From positions 928,501 to 992,500 of the forward strand of contig NZ_CP048000.1 of assembly GCF_009931695.1 (NCBI RefSeq): DNA of 64,000 nt. Reading direction: 5' to 3'. Source of the stretch: Anaerocolumna sedimenticola. GTDB taxonomy: Bacteria; Bacillota; Clostridia; Lachnospirales; Lachnospiraceae. Below, in pieces: positions 18,767 through 28,309 of the stretch. Each line of letters opens with the position of its first letter. Within the stretch, counting starts at the first letter, position 1. Position numbers and translations under genes: made by a program. Below the pieces are notes generated by a model. That model saw only the letters and a program-made list of their open reading frames with translations. It ran no database searches and was not told where the DNA came from.

Positions 18767-19195
18767 TTAATCCTCTATCAAATTAATTCTTCTTATATGC
18801 CTTTCATCATTGGAAAACGGTGTATCTAAAAAGGTATCCACTATTTTAAGAGCTAATCCAGGTCCAACCACCCTTGCACCCATTGCTAATATATTGGCAT
18901 CATTGTGGGATTTCGTTGCTTCTGCACTAAAACAGTCATGGCAGAGTGCTGCTCTTATTCCTTTCACTTTATTAGCCGCTATGGAAATACCAATTCCTGT
19001 ACCGCAAATCAATATTCCCAGTTCACATTCCTTACTTAAAACTGCTTCTGCAACCTTTTTTGCATATACAGGATAATCACAGGATTCTTTTGAATAAGTT
19101 CCATAATCCTTGTATTCTATATTCCTTTCCTTTAAATGTTCCATTACTTCCTTTTTCAGTTCAAAGCCGCCATGATCACTGCCGATTGCTATCAT
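18767..19195 (-). CDS. rpiB: Ribose-5-phosphate isomerase B
   Basis: Interconverts ribose 5-phosphate and ribulose 5-phosphate (or allose 6-phosphate). 142 aa, RpiB/LacA/LacB family. Motifs: MIAIGSDHGGFELK, CDYPVYAKKVAEAV, the catalytic Cys region in LGILICGTGIGISIAANK, and RAALCHD with ATKSHNDANILAMGAR. AGGAGG precedes the ATG, which overlaps the stop of the upstream phosphatase gene by four bases (ATGA), so translation is coupled. The order ywlC-ywlE-rpiB is widely conserved in Firmicutes. Confidence 0.95.
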   Translation of the reverse strand: MIAIGSDHGGFELKKEVMEHLKERNIEYKDYGTYSKESCDYPVYAKKVAEAVLSKECELGILICGTGIGISIAANKVKGIRAALCHDCFSAEATKSHNDANILAMGARVVGPGLALKIVDTFLDTPFSNDERHIRRINLIED

Positions 19196-19650
19196 AATGT
19201 TTCCTCCTCGTTAAGTTTATATACGGTTTTTTTCACTAAACGTGCCAGTTCAACATAACATTCTTCATAATCAATTAATGTACCACCGTACGGATCTGTT
19301 ACATCCCCATTTTCTCCTACAAATTCTTTTATGGTATAAACATTATCCGTATTCTCAAAATTATCTATAATACTTTTTTTCTGCTTATCCGTCATGGTTA
19401 AAATAAGGGTATTCTCATCAATATCAGAATTTTTTAAACCTTTGGATATATGTCCTTCCAGCTGCAGATTATGGCTTTTTAATACCGTGTCGGCTTTTGG
19501 ATTGGAAGGTTCGGAAAATAAAACTACCAGCCCCCTGGACATCACCTTAATATCACTGTTGGTTTCCAGACTTTTATATATTGTTTCTGCCATTGGACTT
19601 CTGCAAGTATTACCGGTACATACAAATATGATTTTTTCATATTTTATCAT
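19192..19650 (-). CDS. ywlE: Low-molecular-weight protein arginine/tyrosine phosphatase (YwlE-like)
   Basis: 152-aa LMW-PTP fold phosphatase. The P-loop FVCTGNTCRSPMAE at the N-terminus contains the catalytic Cys and Arg, and VTDPYGG holds the general acid Asp. In the P-loop the residue after CTGN is Thr, as in the arginine phosphatase YwlE, so action on phospho-arginine is likely but not proven; I see no mcsB in this window. It lies between ywlC and rpiB. MecA, a ClpC adaptor linked to protein-arginine-phosphate turnover, is encoded 7 kb away. Confidence 0.88.
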   Translation of the reverse strand: MIKYEKIIFVCTGNTCRSPMAETIYKSLETNSDIKVMSRGLVVLFSEPSNPKADTVLKSHNLQLEGHISKGLKNSDIDENTLILTMTDKQKKSIIDNFENTDNVYTIKEFVGENGDVTDPYGGTLIDYEECYVELARLVKKTVYKLNEEETL

Positions 19651-19724
19651 ATAAACCTCTTTTCTGGATATTCAATTCGAAAACCGAATTATCCGTATAT
19701 AGCTGCTATATAGATTCTGCCAGG

Positions 19725-20780
19725 TTAAACTTTTTCTATATGATATCCTGCTGCTTTTAACAACCGATTCATAATAGCTTGTCCTAACCTGTTATTTTCA
19801 AAACTTTCCGTAAATATATAATCTGCTCCTTCTGAATCAAAATCCCTTAAAATTTCAAATAAACCTCTTGCTATGGTACTTTCATCTTTCCTTGTTCCTA
19901 TAGTTTTTACCGACCCTTTCTGATAGGAAGAGAAAGTTTCATCCGTTGCTATGATACCTACCTTAAACCCAGCTTGAAGTTTTTCTTCAGCTGATTTATT
20001 AATCGCATCTATCACACTTTTTGTATTTCCCTCGTATATGGTAAGATCTCCTTTGGGAGCATAATGTTTATATTTCATACCCGGTGCTTTCGGTTTCAAA
20101 TCAGGGTCCTGCACACGGGATAAAACTGCTTTATCGTATTCTACCTCACCAACTACCTGCTTAATCATTTCTTCTGTAATGTAACCGGGTCTTAATATAG
20201 CAGGTATCTTAGAAGTAACATCAACGATCGTAGATTCCAAGCCAATCTCAACCTTACCACCGTTAATAATCATATCAATAATTCCGTTCATATCTTCTAT
20301 GACATGTTCTGCCTTAGTCGGACTGGGCCTTCCGGAAACATTAGCACTTGGAGCCGCTATATAAATACCGGACCTGCGTATCAGTTCGTATGCTATTGGA
20401 TGAGACGGCATTCGTATAGCTACCGTATCCAGGCCGCCGGTTGTACTATAAGGCACCTTACTGCTCTTATTAAAGATTAAGGTAAGGGGTCCCGGCCAAA
20501 AGGCCTCGGCCAGTTTTCTGCCATTTTCCGGACAATCGGCAGTTAATTCATTTAAAGCATTAAAATCAGCAATATGAATAATTAAAGGATTATCCGACGG
20601 TCTTCCCTTGGCGGCATAAATCTTACCGGATGCTTCCGGATTCAATCCGTCCGCCCCTAAACCATAAACCGTTTCCGTTGGAAAAGCCACCAACCCTCCC
20701 TTTTTAAGAATCTCTGCTGCTTCTTTTAATTCCATTGTATTAAAATCATTACTGTCTATTGTTACTATCTTTGTTTTCAT
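19725..20780 (-). CDS. ywlC: L-threonylcarbamoyladenylate synthase (Sua5/YwlC)
   Basis: Makes threonylcarbamoyl-AMP from threonine, bicarbonate and ATP for the t6A37 modification of tRNAs. 351 aa with both the YrdC catalytic domain (residues 15-205; KKGGLVAFPTETVYGLGAD, KGRPSDNPLIIH, AIRMPSHPIA, PSANVSGRPSPT) and the C-terminal Sua5 domain (about 235-345), which includes the linker PGMKYKHYAPKG. First gene of the ywlC-ywlE-rpiB cluster, with 75 bases before ywlE. A 196-bp upstream gap contains an inverted repeat, GGCATAT/ATATGCC, of unknown meaning. Confidence 0.94.
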   Translation of the reverse strand: MKTKIVTIDSNDFNTMELKEAAEILKKGGLVAFPTETVYGLGADGLNPEASGKIYAAKGRPSDNPLIIHIADFNALNELTADCPENGRKLAEAFWPGPLTLIFNKSSKVPYSTTGGLDTVAIRMPSHPIAYELIRRSGIYIAAPSANVSGRPSPTKAEHVIEDMNGIIDMIINGGKVEIGLESTIVDVTSKIPAILRPGYITEEMIKQVVGEVEYDKAVLSRVQDPDLKPKAPGMKYKHYAPKGDLTIYEGNTKSVIDAINKSAEEKLQAGFKVGIIATDETFSSYQKGSVKTIGTRKDESTIARGLFEILRDFDSEGADYIFTESFENNRLGQAIMNRLLKAAGYHIEKV

Positions 20781-20976
20781 TCTTATTCCAATCTAGCTCC
20801 CATTGCACAAATCAACTGTCGGCATATTTTCTGACTGACATAAACATCCGGTTTAAGGATATGCCATTGTATAATCAGGGCAATTAATCTGCTGTATAAG
20901 CTTTAAGTACAATTCATAGAAATTATATCTACACATTTACGCACATTATAACACTATAATTTTGATTATGCTATCA

Positions 20977-21723
20977 TTATTTGTCGAGAAGATTATTCAG
21001 GTAGGAAATTAACCCCAGATGGATTGCCCATGCCATCTTATCCTGATATTTTTCGTCTGTTAACAAGGCTGCCTCGGCATAATTGGATAAATATCCGCAT
21101 TCTACAATTACTATCGGACAATTTGTCTTTCTTAACATATAGTAACTGTCATTGGCTTTCGCAACCCTCTTATTTCCGTCCTGTATACTTTTCTTTATCT
21201 GATCCTGCATAATTTCAGCAAATTCTTTTCCCGTATCGGAGCTGGTATAATAAAAAACCTGAGCACCTTTTATGCTTTCCTGTGTAAAACTGTTCTGATG
21301 TATACTCACGGCAAGAACCGCATTGCTGTTATTAATAATTTCCACACGTTTTCTCATATCTGCAGATTTTTTATTGGAATCACCTGAAGAATAAAGTCCG
21401 CTGTCATCACTCCTGGTCATAATGACTTCAATATCGTTCTGTTCCAAAAGCTTCTTCAGTTTTAACGTTATAGATAAATTAATATCTTTTTCCAGTGCTC
21501 CGTTAACTCCTACCTTACCTGGGTCCATACCTCCGTGTCCCGCATCTAATACTATGGTAACTTTCTTTTTTGTCTTCGGTGAGGGTGTGGCGGTTCCGGC
21601 CTGCTTCATAACATGAATAGCCGGCTCTGCTAACAAAAATACGGATAAACTTATCATAATCAAAAATAATACGTTAAAATACTGTTTAAAACCTTTCCTT
21701 TTCATATAATATACCAGTGTCAT
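20977..21723 (-). CDS. cwlD: N-acetylmuramoyl-L-alanine amidase, CwlD-like
   Basis: Zinc amidase (Amidase_3) of 248 aa that cleaves the lactyl-amide bond of peptidoglycan; CwlD is needed for muramic-lactam formation in the spore cortex. One N-terminal membrane anchor (about residues 14-34) is followed by the catalytic domain: VLDAGHGGMDPG (Zn His), the Zn Glu in ALEKDINLS, VSIHQNSF (Zn His), and VECGYLSN (catalytic Glu). The size matches B. subtilis CwlD (237 aa). Two in-frame starts (21723 and 21699) both lack a good ribosome site. Its presence supports a spore-former. Confidence 0.85.
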   Translation of the reverse strand: MTLVYYMKRKGFKQYFNVLFLIMISLSVFLLAEPAIHVMKQAGTATPSPKTKKKVTIVLDAGHGGMDPGKVGVNGALEKDINLSITLKLKKLLEQNDIEVIMTRSDDSGLYSSGDSNKKSADMRKRVEIINNSNAVLAVSIHQNSFTQESIKGAQVFYYTSSDTGKEFAEIMQDQIKKSIQDGNKRVAKANDSYYMLRKTNCPIVIVECGYLSNYAEAALLTDEKYQDKMAWAIHLGLISYLNNLLDK

Positions 21724-21892
21724 AAGCTTTAATATATTCTATGAAAGGAATTTCGCTGCTATGAGTTTTGTATGAAAAAGATACTGCTTTACATCTTCTT
21801 TTTCATATAACATTTGCAGCCATGTTGCGTTAGCTACCCCCCAATTTGTTCCAGTTGACTGGTGGCAGTGCCGCATATGAAAGCAGATAGTT

Positions 21893-23598
21893 TTACTTTA
21901 AATATTTATTAATAATCTCCCAGATACTTTCTTTTTCAAGACCAAGCTTCCAGCAGGCTATTCCTGCCACGCCGGCTTTATTAATAAGCTTTAGCTTTGC
22001 TTCGATGGAATCTTCCTCTTCCAGCCAGATTTTATAGGTAGCTCCATCTTTCTTATATTCACCATAATATTGTCCGGTTTGGTCATCCCATTTTACTTCA
22101 ACTCCGTTATCATCAAGCAATGCCTGGGCCTTACTCATTCCGTATGCTTCGGAAGTAACGGTAATTTTACCGCTTTTATCCGGAGCCTCTTTCCACATTC
22201 TTGTGTAAAAAGGGATACCTATAATAACTCTCTCACCAGGAACCATTTCCAGTATATTGTTAATCGCGTTATCCACAAATCCAATAGAAGCCACGGAGCC
22301 GCTTTCTTCTGAGCCACCGTGATGCTCATCATAAGCCATTATAATTACATAATCTGCTACCAAACCTTGTTCTTCCCTGTCATAATAAGCTGAATAACTG
22401 GTTGGAACATAATTATCAATGGATAAAACAATGCTGTTATTTCTGCACATTACGGAAAGTTCACGGATAAATTCTATATAATCTGCACCTGCTTCAGAAG
22501 ATATTTTTTCAAAATCAATATTAATACCATCTAAGTTATATTGTTTTACCGCATTTTTTAAATTCTGAATTAATTTTTCCCTGCTGGAAGTATGGGAGAG
22601 TAAATCGGTCATACTTATATCCGTGCTGAAATCATCCACCAGTCCCCAAACCTCAAGGCCAAGAGCATGCGCCTGTTCTACATAACTCTCTTCTGCAAGG
22701 GAAGTAATGGAACCCTCATTGTCTGATATCTTAAACCAGGTAGGTGACACTGTGGTAACTCCCTGGGTTTTCTCAATAAGATTACCCAGATTGTTATTCG
22801 CATCCATATTAGTAACCTGATGCCATACCAAATTTATACTTCCATCTTTTTTAATGTGCTTATATTCAGGTGCTTTATAATCACTTTTTAATGTGTCATA
22901 ATAAGATTTAGCCGCATACTTATTCTTCACATAACCAATAATACCATCCTCTGTCATAACCTTACTAAAACCACCCTTTATTACTTCATTGGGATCAACA
23001 TAGGTCAATGGCTGATCTGGTTCTAATTGTACCAGAATATCACTTTTGATACTTGGTTCATATCTTAGCTGGGTCGCTTTTTTCACAGTTGTCGCTAAAT
23101 AATCTCCCCATTGGTAATTAATAACAACCCGATCAGGCTCTTTATAATACTCATATGACATGTCCGAAAACTGTTTTACAAAGTCTATGGCAATATATAC
23201 CGTATTATCTTTTGTTACCGTAATCGGATACTCCGATTGCTTTTTCTTTTCATTTACAAAATAAAAGGAACTGTCTGCTTCCGTTTTAATAACTTCAGTC
23301 GGAGTGGTATAGCTTAGTATATTTTCATTGGAATCCCAATAAAACCTTTTATTTAATATCCCGCTTACCGTATCAAAATCAAGATAAACCTTTTGACCCT
23401 GCAAGAGAGCTTTTTTTCATATATCTGATTTTGCATTATTACCATAACTTCATTCTTATCTAATTTATAATATTCCGTAAGATCCATTGCTTTATCACTA
23501 GGTGTAATCTTCTTGATAATAGCGGCGCCTATGACTACAAAAATAATAACCAAAGCAATGGAAGTACCGATGATTGCCTGTTTTGTTCTTCTATCCAT
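21893..23598 (-). pseudogene. GH18 family glycosidase with SH3-like domain (spore cortex hydrolase type), frameshifted
   Basis: A frame from ATG 23598 (AGGAGG in front) encodes a membrane anchor (residues 9-28) and stops early; the rest, from QGQKVYLDFD, is in another frame. Adding one T to the T7 run at 23411-23417 joins them as QNQIYEKKALLQGQKVYLD, giving about 568 aa. Domains are an N-terminal anchor, a copper-amine-oxidase-N-like domain, a bacterial SH3 domain (about 165-220) and a GH18 domain (about 235-560) with LDGINIDFEKI, which carries the catalytic Glu of the DxxDxDxE motif. It resembles YaaH/YdhD-type peptidoglycan hydrolases of spores. Next to cwlD. Confidence 0.72.
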
Positions 23599-24143
23599 AC
23601 TTATCCTCCTGGGCTAATATAGAGTACTTTTTTAGTACTTCACACCTTTTCTATTATAACATTTAATTTACACACCGTCATTATTTAAATCGACTATTTT
23701 TTAGTTAAATACTCATAACATTTAAATTGAATAAATTTTAAGTCTGTTAAACTCGAAGTTCATCGTATGGATAGTGATATTTGTCGTATAACATGTTTGA
23801 ATGTCAAAAGAAATAAAGGGCCATAGCAAAATTTAAGAAAAATAAACTCACTTCTAAACGTAAGTTCAAATCTTAAGAATTTTGTAACAGCCCTATAATT
23901 CAGAGTATTTTATTTGGTTTTTTTGTTTCTGCCTAATGTATTGAGGATACCTTTTGACAGACCCGTTAAATATGTATTTTTACCCAAATTATTTTATTTT
24001 AAACAAATTGGTGCATACGACAATTTACAGTTACAATAGTTTATTATTTGGATAAGAAGGCCATTTGTGATATGTTATACTTATCCGAAATATTTGCTTA
24101 AAATAAAACGATTACTCTTATTTTCTTTTAAATAACTACTTAC
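23599..24143. other. 545-bp AT-rich gap without a gene
   Basis: No ORF or tandem repeat is visible. An inverted repeat, GGATAAG/CTTATCC, frames 24051-24088, and GGATAAG also forms the stem of a hairpin at 44861. The region must hold the promoter of the GH18 gene and the 3' end signal of the kinase operon, but no clear consensus was found. Confidence 0.4.
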
Positions 24144-24773
24144 TCATTGAAAAATTTTTGAAAATAAATTAATTACTGATACAGTTAAAAAAAACGGATC
24201 CGGTTCATATGGAATTCCATAAACTTTTCTATGAAGCTTTTTTGTAACCCTGTTTATCGTAGCTTGTTCCGAAAAAGGAATAACATAAGTCCACTGCTCA
24301 CTATTTCTTAAATGTTTTGTGTTTTCTATAAACTGTTCCATTTCATGCTCTTTCCAGACTGACAGGCTGCTGACCACAATTTTTTTATCACAGCGTAAAA
24401 ATTCACTTTTGTTTTTTACCATATCCGTTCCCAAATCCAGTACTATGCAATCATATTGATCCCCTATGATTTCCGGAATACCCTGCAGGTTTCTTTTCTT
24501 ATAAAAAGTTACCCTGTGAATTGTGAAAAAATCACGGTTATATATATCCTCGCCAGGATCATAGAAATACTGTTGTAAATATTGAAAGTCACTTCCGGAA
24601 CCACATTCTAAAAAAGCTGTTTTACGTCCCAGATATTCGCTGAAATAATTACTAAGCATAATCCCCAAATGAGTAACTCCCGCTCCGGGGTGTGTCCCTA
24701 TTAATCCTATTATGAATTTACCTTGAATTTTTTCCTTTTTTATTTTTTTCATTAATATAGGTTCTCTCTGCAT
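24144..24773 (-). CDS. Degenerate ParA/MinD-like P-loop protein, paralogue of the kinase C-terminus
   Basis: 209 aa. The N-terminal P-loop reads IGLIGTHPGAGVTHLGIML (residues 22-40): glycines are kept but the Walker A lysines of ParA/MinD are absent (GxHPGAGVTH). RKTAFLECGSGSDF and CIVLDLGTD correspond to the strands after Walker A and at Walker B. It ends with YGIPYEPDPFF, nearly the same as YRIPYEPDPF in the adjacent kinase, and both share GT-x4-GxTH, so it is a free copy of the kinase's second domain. It starts 16 bases after the kinase stop, with AGGAG in front. Atypical P-loops of this kind occur in TadZ/CpaE, but no pilus genes are nearby. Function unknown. Confidence 0.65.
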   Translation of the reverse strand: MQREPILMKKIKKEKIQGKFIIGLIGTHPGAGVTHLGIMLSNYFSEYLGRKTAFLECGSGSDFQYLQQYFYDPGEDIYNRDFFTIHRVTFYKKRNLQGIPEIIGDQYDCIVLDLGTDMVKNKSEFLRCDKKIVVSSLSVWKEHEMEQFIENTKHLRNSEQWTYVIPFSEQATINRVTKKLHRKVYGIPYEPDPFFLTVSVINLFSKIFQ

Positions 24774-24789
24774 TGCTGCTCCTGTTTCC

Positions 24790-26145
24790 CTAAGCCTTTA
24801 TCAGACTCTTTATTAAATCATTCAGATATTCGTTATTTTTTTGCATAAATGGATCGGGCTCGTAAGGGATCCGGTAACAATTAAGCTTATCCATATGTTT
24901 TATGATTTTACCAAACTGATTACCATCTAAAAAGTTAAATAAGTACTTAATATCTTCCTGTTTATTTAGAAGCCTTAAAACTTCCTCCGTATTCCCTAAT
25001 TCCCACTCTTTCCCGCCGGATATGATTAATTTTATATCTGCCCTTAAATAATCCTCCAGATTATTTGTATCCAGACATCCGTAATCCATAACCGTAACCG
25101 GATAATCTTGTTTATTAATCGGTAAATTCAAAGTGAAATTCGGAAGTATATTACAGTTAAATATCTGACAGATACCATCTTTTGTCTTTATATTCTGATA
25201 CCTGTTTAGAATTTCAGAAATGTGGTTAGAATCGTTTCTTTCCATATATAAAGCTTTATTACCATATTTATTATAATAAGCTGTGATAAGGATAGACAGA
25301 TGTGTCGTACCTATTCTGTGCTGAGTTCCTGCCACCGCAATACTTATGGATTCCTCGTTTATTGATCGGCAGATAATTTTTTTGTGATTTATTTCTAATA
25401 GTTTATTTTTTAGTACGTATACGGAAGGATATCTTAAGAAGGGATGCTGCCTGAGACATTGTTCTATAATACGCTGCAAGGATTTTGAATACCTTTTTAT
25501 GTATTTGTTCTGATACCCTTTTAAGAGCTTGCAGTCATAGGTAGTTCCCGCTGCCATATAATAAAGCAGAGCACCAATTCCATAAATATCCGTCCTCTCA
25601 TCCGGTGTATGACCAGTATATAATTCCGGTGCGGCGTACCCTTTCGTTCCGAATGAAAATTTTCTTTCAAATAAGTTATTTTTAAAAACGGAGGCTCCGA
25701 AATCAATGAGTTTTACCACATTATCAGAAACGATAATGTTCTCCGGTTTTAAGTCTAAATATAAAATTGGATTATCCAGGGAGTAAAGATATTGTAATAA
25801 ATCACATATTTGTATTGCGAATTTCAGGATAAGATTTTCTTTTAACTGTCGGTATTGTTGTCTGAATACTTTTAAAGATGTGCCCTCGATATACTGTTCT
25901 ATGATATAAGAGTTAAAGACATCCTCTTCAAAATCATAAATGACAGGTATACAGGAATGTTTAAGATTTTTAAGAATATAAGCTTCATTCAGTAATTGTT
26001 CATGTTGGATATGATCCTTACTGATACGCTTAATTGCTCTAAGGGATTTTAACTTTATATGTTCCGCTAAAAATACTTCAGCGCTACCCCCTCGTCCTAA
26101 CAATTTAATGATTCGATATTTCTGAAACCATATCTGGTCTGACAT
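24790..26145 (-). CDS. Serine/threonine protein kinase fused to a degenerate ParA-like domain
   Basis: 451 aa. Hanks-type kinase domain at residues 10-253: glycine loop LGRGGSAEVFLA, AIKR lysine (K39), catalytic loop YLDLKPEN (131-136 region) and DFG at 148-150, then GTKGYAAPEL. The usual HRD is YLD, so this is a non-RD kinase. Residues 265-450 form a second domain with AVAGTQHRIGTTHLSIL, a P-loop without the Walker lysine, and VTVMDYGCLD. There is no transmembrane segment or PASTA repeat, unlike PrkC/Stk1, so it is cytoplasmic. Co-transcribed with the free paralogue of its second domain. Likely a signalling or localisation module; its target is unknown. Confidence 0.85.
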   Translation of the reverse strand: MSDQIWFQKYRIIKLLGRGGSAEVFLAEHIKLKSLRAIKRISKDHIQHEQLLNEAYILKNLKHSCIPVIYDFEEDVFNSYIIEQYIEGTSLKVFRQQYRQLKENLILKFAIQICDLLQYLYSLDNPILYLDLKPENIIVSDNVVKLIDFGASVFKNNLFERKFSFGTKGYAAPELYTGHTPDERTDIYGIGALLYYMAAGTTYDCKLLKGYQNKYIKRYSKSLQRIIEQCLRQHPFLRYPSVYVLKNKLLEINHKKIICRSINEESISIAVAGTQHRIGTTHLSILITAYYNKYGNKALYMERNDSNHISEILNRYQNIKTKDGICQIFNCNILPNFTLNLPINKQDYPVTVMDYGCLDTNNLEDYLRADIKLIISGGKEWELGNTEEVLRLLNKQEDIKYLFNFLDGNQFGKIIKHMDKLNCYRIPYEPDPFMQKNNEYLNDLIKSLIKA

Positions 26146-26510
26146 TATCTCCTTTCTTATTAGAATAAATCCTATAACTTATGACTTTTTTCCGCTTAAA
26201 TCAATGGAGTAATCCTAATACTTATTATACAATATAACATATCTATACACAACAATTTTCCATTCGACTCTTTTACCAAACTTTTCTTATTTCTTTGTTA
26301 ATAATGTTAATAAGCAGCTCTGTCATATTATGGGAAATGAAGTAAATATTTAATAAATCTTTCATAAATAATCATATTGACTTTATTTCACATTTAAATT
26401 ATACTTTGTTTACAACATAGCTAAATGGTGTTACTTTACCTTATTTTAAAGCATGTTGTAACTTTTAATCTATATATTCCAGGCCAGCACATAGAAAAGG
26501 ATGTGATTCT

Positions 26511-27305
26511 ATGAAGATAGAGAAAATTAGTGACCGCCAGATTCGCTGTACTTTAAGCAGAGATGATTTAGTTGATCGTGAATTACGTATTAGTGAGCTC
26601 GCTTACGGAAGTGAGAAAGCAAAGGCCTTATTTCGAGATATGATGCAGCAAGCAAACTATGAATTTGGTTTTGAAGCAGAGGATATTCCCTTGATGATAG
26701 AAGCCATTCCGGTTTCGCCTGAGTGTTTAATTTTAGTAATAACCAAAGTTGAAGATCCAGACGAATTGGATACCCGTTTTTCCAAGTTTTCACCGGATAC
26801 GGATGAACATGAAGATTTATATGAAGACGAAGCAGATGATTCTTATGCAGATGAAATTATAAATTGTTTTGGTCAAATGGATGATTTAATGGGTGAGAAT
26901 TCTGAGGAAGAAAAAGATGATTTTGTTCCCCTGGCCGAAGCATTATCCATTAATAAAGAGGATACTCCCGAGGAGGATTCATCCAGTCAGAAGAGTGTTT
27001 CTTTTCAGACTAATTTAGTAAAAGTATATTCCTTCAAAACACTTAATGAAGTTACAAAATTAGCAAGCGTGATTTTTGCTTATTATAAAGGAACTAACAG
27101 TCTATATAAAAATCCTGTTAACTCCATATACTATCTAATCATTACAAAATCTGACCATTCACCGGAAGAATTTAACAAAATCTGTAATATTATATCGGAA
27201 TACGGAAGATCAGAACGTACCACTTATGCAAGCCCTTATTATTATGAAGAACATTACGAAGTAATTATAAAGAACAATGCAGTTCAGATATTAGCAAGTT
27301 TATAA
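26511..27305 (+). CDS. mecA: MecA, adaptor protein of the ClpCP protease
   Basis: 264 aa. The N-terminal substrate-binding part (MKIEKISDRQIRCTLSRDDL) and the C-terminal ClpC-binding domain (VYSFKTLNEVTKLASV, SEYGRS, YYYEEHYEVIIKN) are separated by a very acidic linker (about residues 85-165). In B. subtilis it delivers ComK and other proteins to ClpC. Clear ribosome site AAAGGATG. Transcribed alone, divergent from the kinase operon, and ended by a strong terminator. Confidence 0.92.
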   Translation: MKIEKISDRQIRCTLSRDDLVDRELRISELAYGSEKAKALFRDMMQQANYEFGFEAEDIPLMIEAIPVSPECLILVITKVEDPDELDTRFSKFSPDTDEHEDLYEDEADDSYADEIINCFGQMDDLMGENSEEEKDDFVPLAEALSINKEDTPEEDSSSQKSVSFQTNLVKVYSFKTLNEVTKLASVIFAYYKGTNSLYKNPVNSIYYLIITKSDHSPEEFNKICNIISEYGRSERTTYASPYYYEEHYEVIIKNNAVQILASL

Positions 27306-27342
27306 TCATTCTTAACAAAGTAATAGGATAATAAACCTTATG

Positions 27343-27379
27343 AAACAAGGGCCTCCGACAGTGACGGAGGCCCTTGTTT
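27343..27379 (+). terminator. Terminator of mecA
   Basis: AAACAAGGGCCTCCG / CGGAGGCCCTTGTTT, a 15-bp perfect stem with a 7-base loop and a TTTATT tail. Confidence 0.85.
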
Positions 27380-27429
27380 ATTCGGACAAAGTGTTTTTGC
27401 TTATTATGTTTCGGACAAATTCTGCCGAA

Positions 27430-27525
27430 CCGCAAGAAACACGCTTTGCGAGTTTCTTCGGTTCGCGTGCCCCTTCGAATTATTGCGAGCAAGCTTGCTA
27501 ATTCTTACTTTGCTTTCGCTGAAAT
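27430..27525. repeat. Second dispersed repeat family, free-standing copy
   Basis: CGCAAGAAACACGCTTTGCG, AGTTTCTTCGGTTCGCGTGC, then GAATTATTGCGAGCAAGC and TTGCTAATTCTTACTTTGC. It matches 5879-5972 over its whole length with scattered differences, including changes within stems. Two hairpins: CCG-AAGAAAC/GTTTCTTCGG and GAATTA/TAATTC. It lies between two terminators, so it is not within a gene. Confidence 0.55.
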
Positions 27526-27530
27526 TACCA

Positions 27531-27566
27531 AAACAACCCGGAATAAGATATTATTCCGGGTTGTTT
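27531..27566 (-). terminator. Terminator of the DUF1858 gene
   Basis: AAACAACCCGGAATAA / TTATTCCGGGTTGTTT, a 16-bp perfect stem with a four-base loop, 44 bases after the DUF1858 stop. Confidence 0.75.
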
Positions 27567-27609
27567 ATATTAATTATGAATATTTGCTTTCAGCATAATT
27601 TGGTATTTA

Positions 27610-27813
27610 TTATTTTGTGCTAAGATATTCGTTAATTGTTTCTAATAATTGATCTGCATCCATACCATGAACCATAGCAGCTTCTTCCAAGGATTCTCCC
27701 TGAGAGGAAGGACAACCAACACAATGCATACCGGATGCCATTAAAATAGGGATAATACCCTGATCTACTCTGATAATTTCACCAATTGTCATGTCTTTTG
27801 ATATTTGAGCCAT
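27610..27813 (-). CDS. DUF1858 domain small protein
   Basis: 67 aa. Reads [37 protein letters not shown] and a helical tail, the usual DUF1858 layout of a short four-helix domain with a CxxC motif (HCVGCPS). Members are found alone in clostridia or fused to hybrid-cluster and other redox proteins; a redox or metal role is suspected but unproven. AAGGAGG at good spacing. The ferredoxin gene is divergent, 270 bp away. Confidence 0.85.
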   Translation of the reverse strand: MAQISKDMTIGEIIRVDQGIIPILMASGMHCVGCPSSQGESLEEAAMVHGMDADQLLETINEYLSTK

Positions 27814-28080
27814 GTATATACCTCCTTACGTTTATTATAAACGATTATATTTATTTGTATGTGAACTTCTTCATTATAATCTATGTTCCAAATCCCGTCA
27901 AGGGTATAATTTAGGATACCAAAACAAACAAAATGTGCAGAATTTTCTAATGATTATTAAGTGGTATTTATACAATATATTCTTTCAAAAGCCCAACATG
28001 AAATTTATATAGATTTAACTTGTATTATATCTGATTTTATATTAAAATAATGAAGAAAACTAAATAGGAGGTACATAATC

Positions 28081-28248
28081 ATGGCATATAAAATTTCTGA
28101 CGAATGTATTAGCTGCGGCGCTTGTGCAGGCGAATGTCCTGTAGGAGCTATTTCCGAAGGCGCAAGTCATTATGAAATCGACGCTGATGCTTGTTTGGAT
28201 TGTGGAGCTTGTGCAGCTACATGTCCAACCGGTGCTATTGAGGCTTAA
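28081..28248 (+). CDS. 2[4Fe-4S] ferredoxin
   Basis: 55-aa clostridial-type ferredoxin, MAYKISDECISCGACAGECP and a second CLDCGACAATCPTGAIEA. The two CxxCxxCxxxCP motifs bind two [4Fe-4S] clusters for low-potential electron transfer (pyruvate:ferredoxin oxidoreductase, hydrogenase, nitrogenase-type partners). AGGAGG lies 10 bases before the ATG. It is a monocistronic gene ending in a strong shared terminator. Length and motif are fully typical of strict anaerobes. Confidence 0.96.
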   Translation: MAYKISDECISCGACAGECPVGAISEGASHYEIDADACLDCGACAATCPTGAIEA

Positions 28249-28265
28249 TATATTCAAAACTAAGA

Positions 28266-28298
28266 GGCTGAATAAATGGATATTCCATTTATTCAGCC
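28266..28298. terminator. Bidirectional terminator between ferredoxin and MerR genes
   Basis: GGCTGAATAAATGGA / TCCATTTATTCAGCC, a 15-bp perfect stem with a 3-base loop, between convergent genes. Confidence 0.85.
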
Positions 28299-28309
28299 CC
28301 TTATTATTT

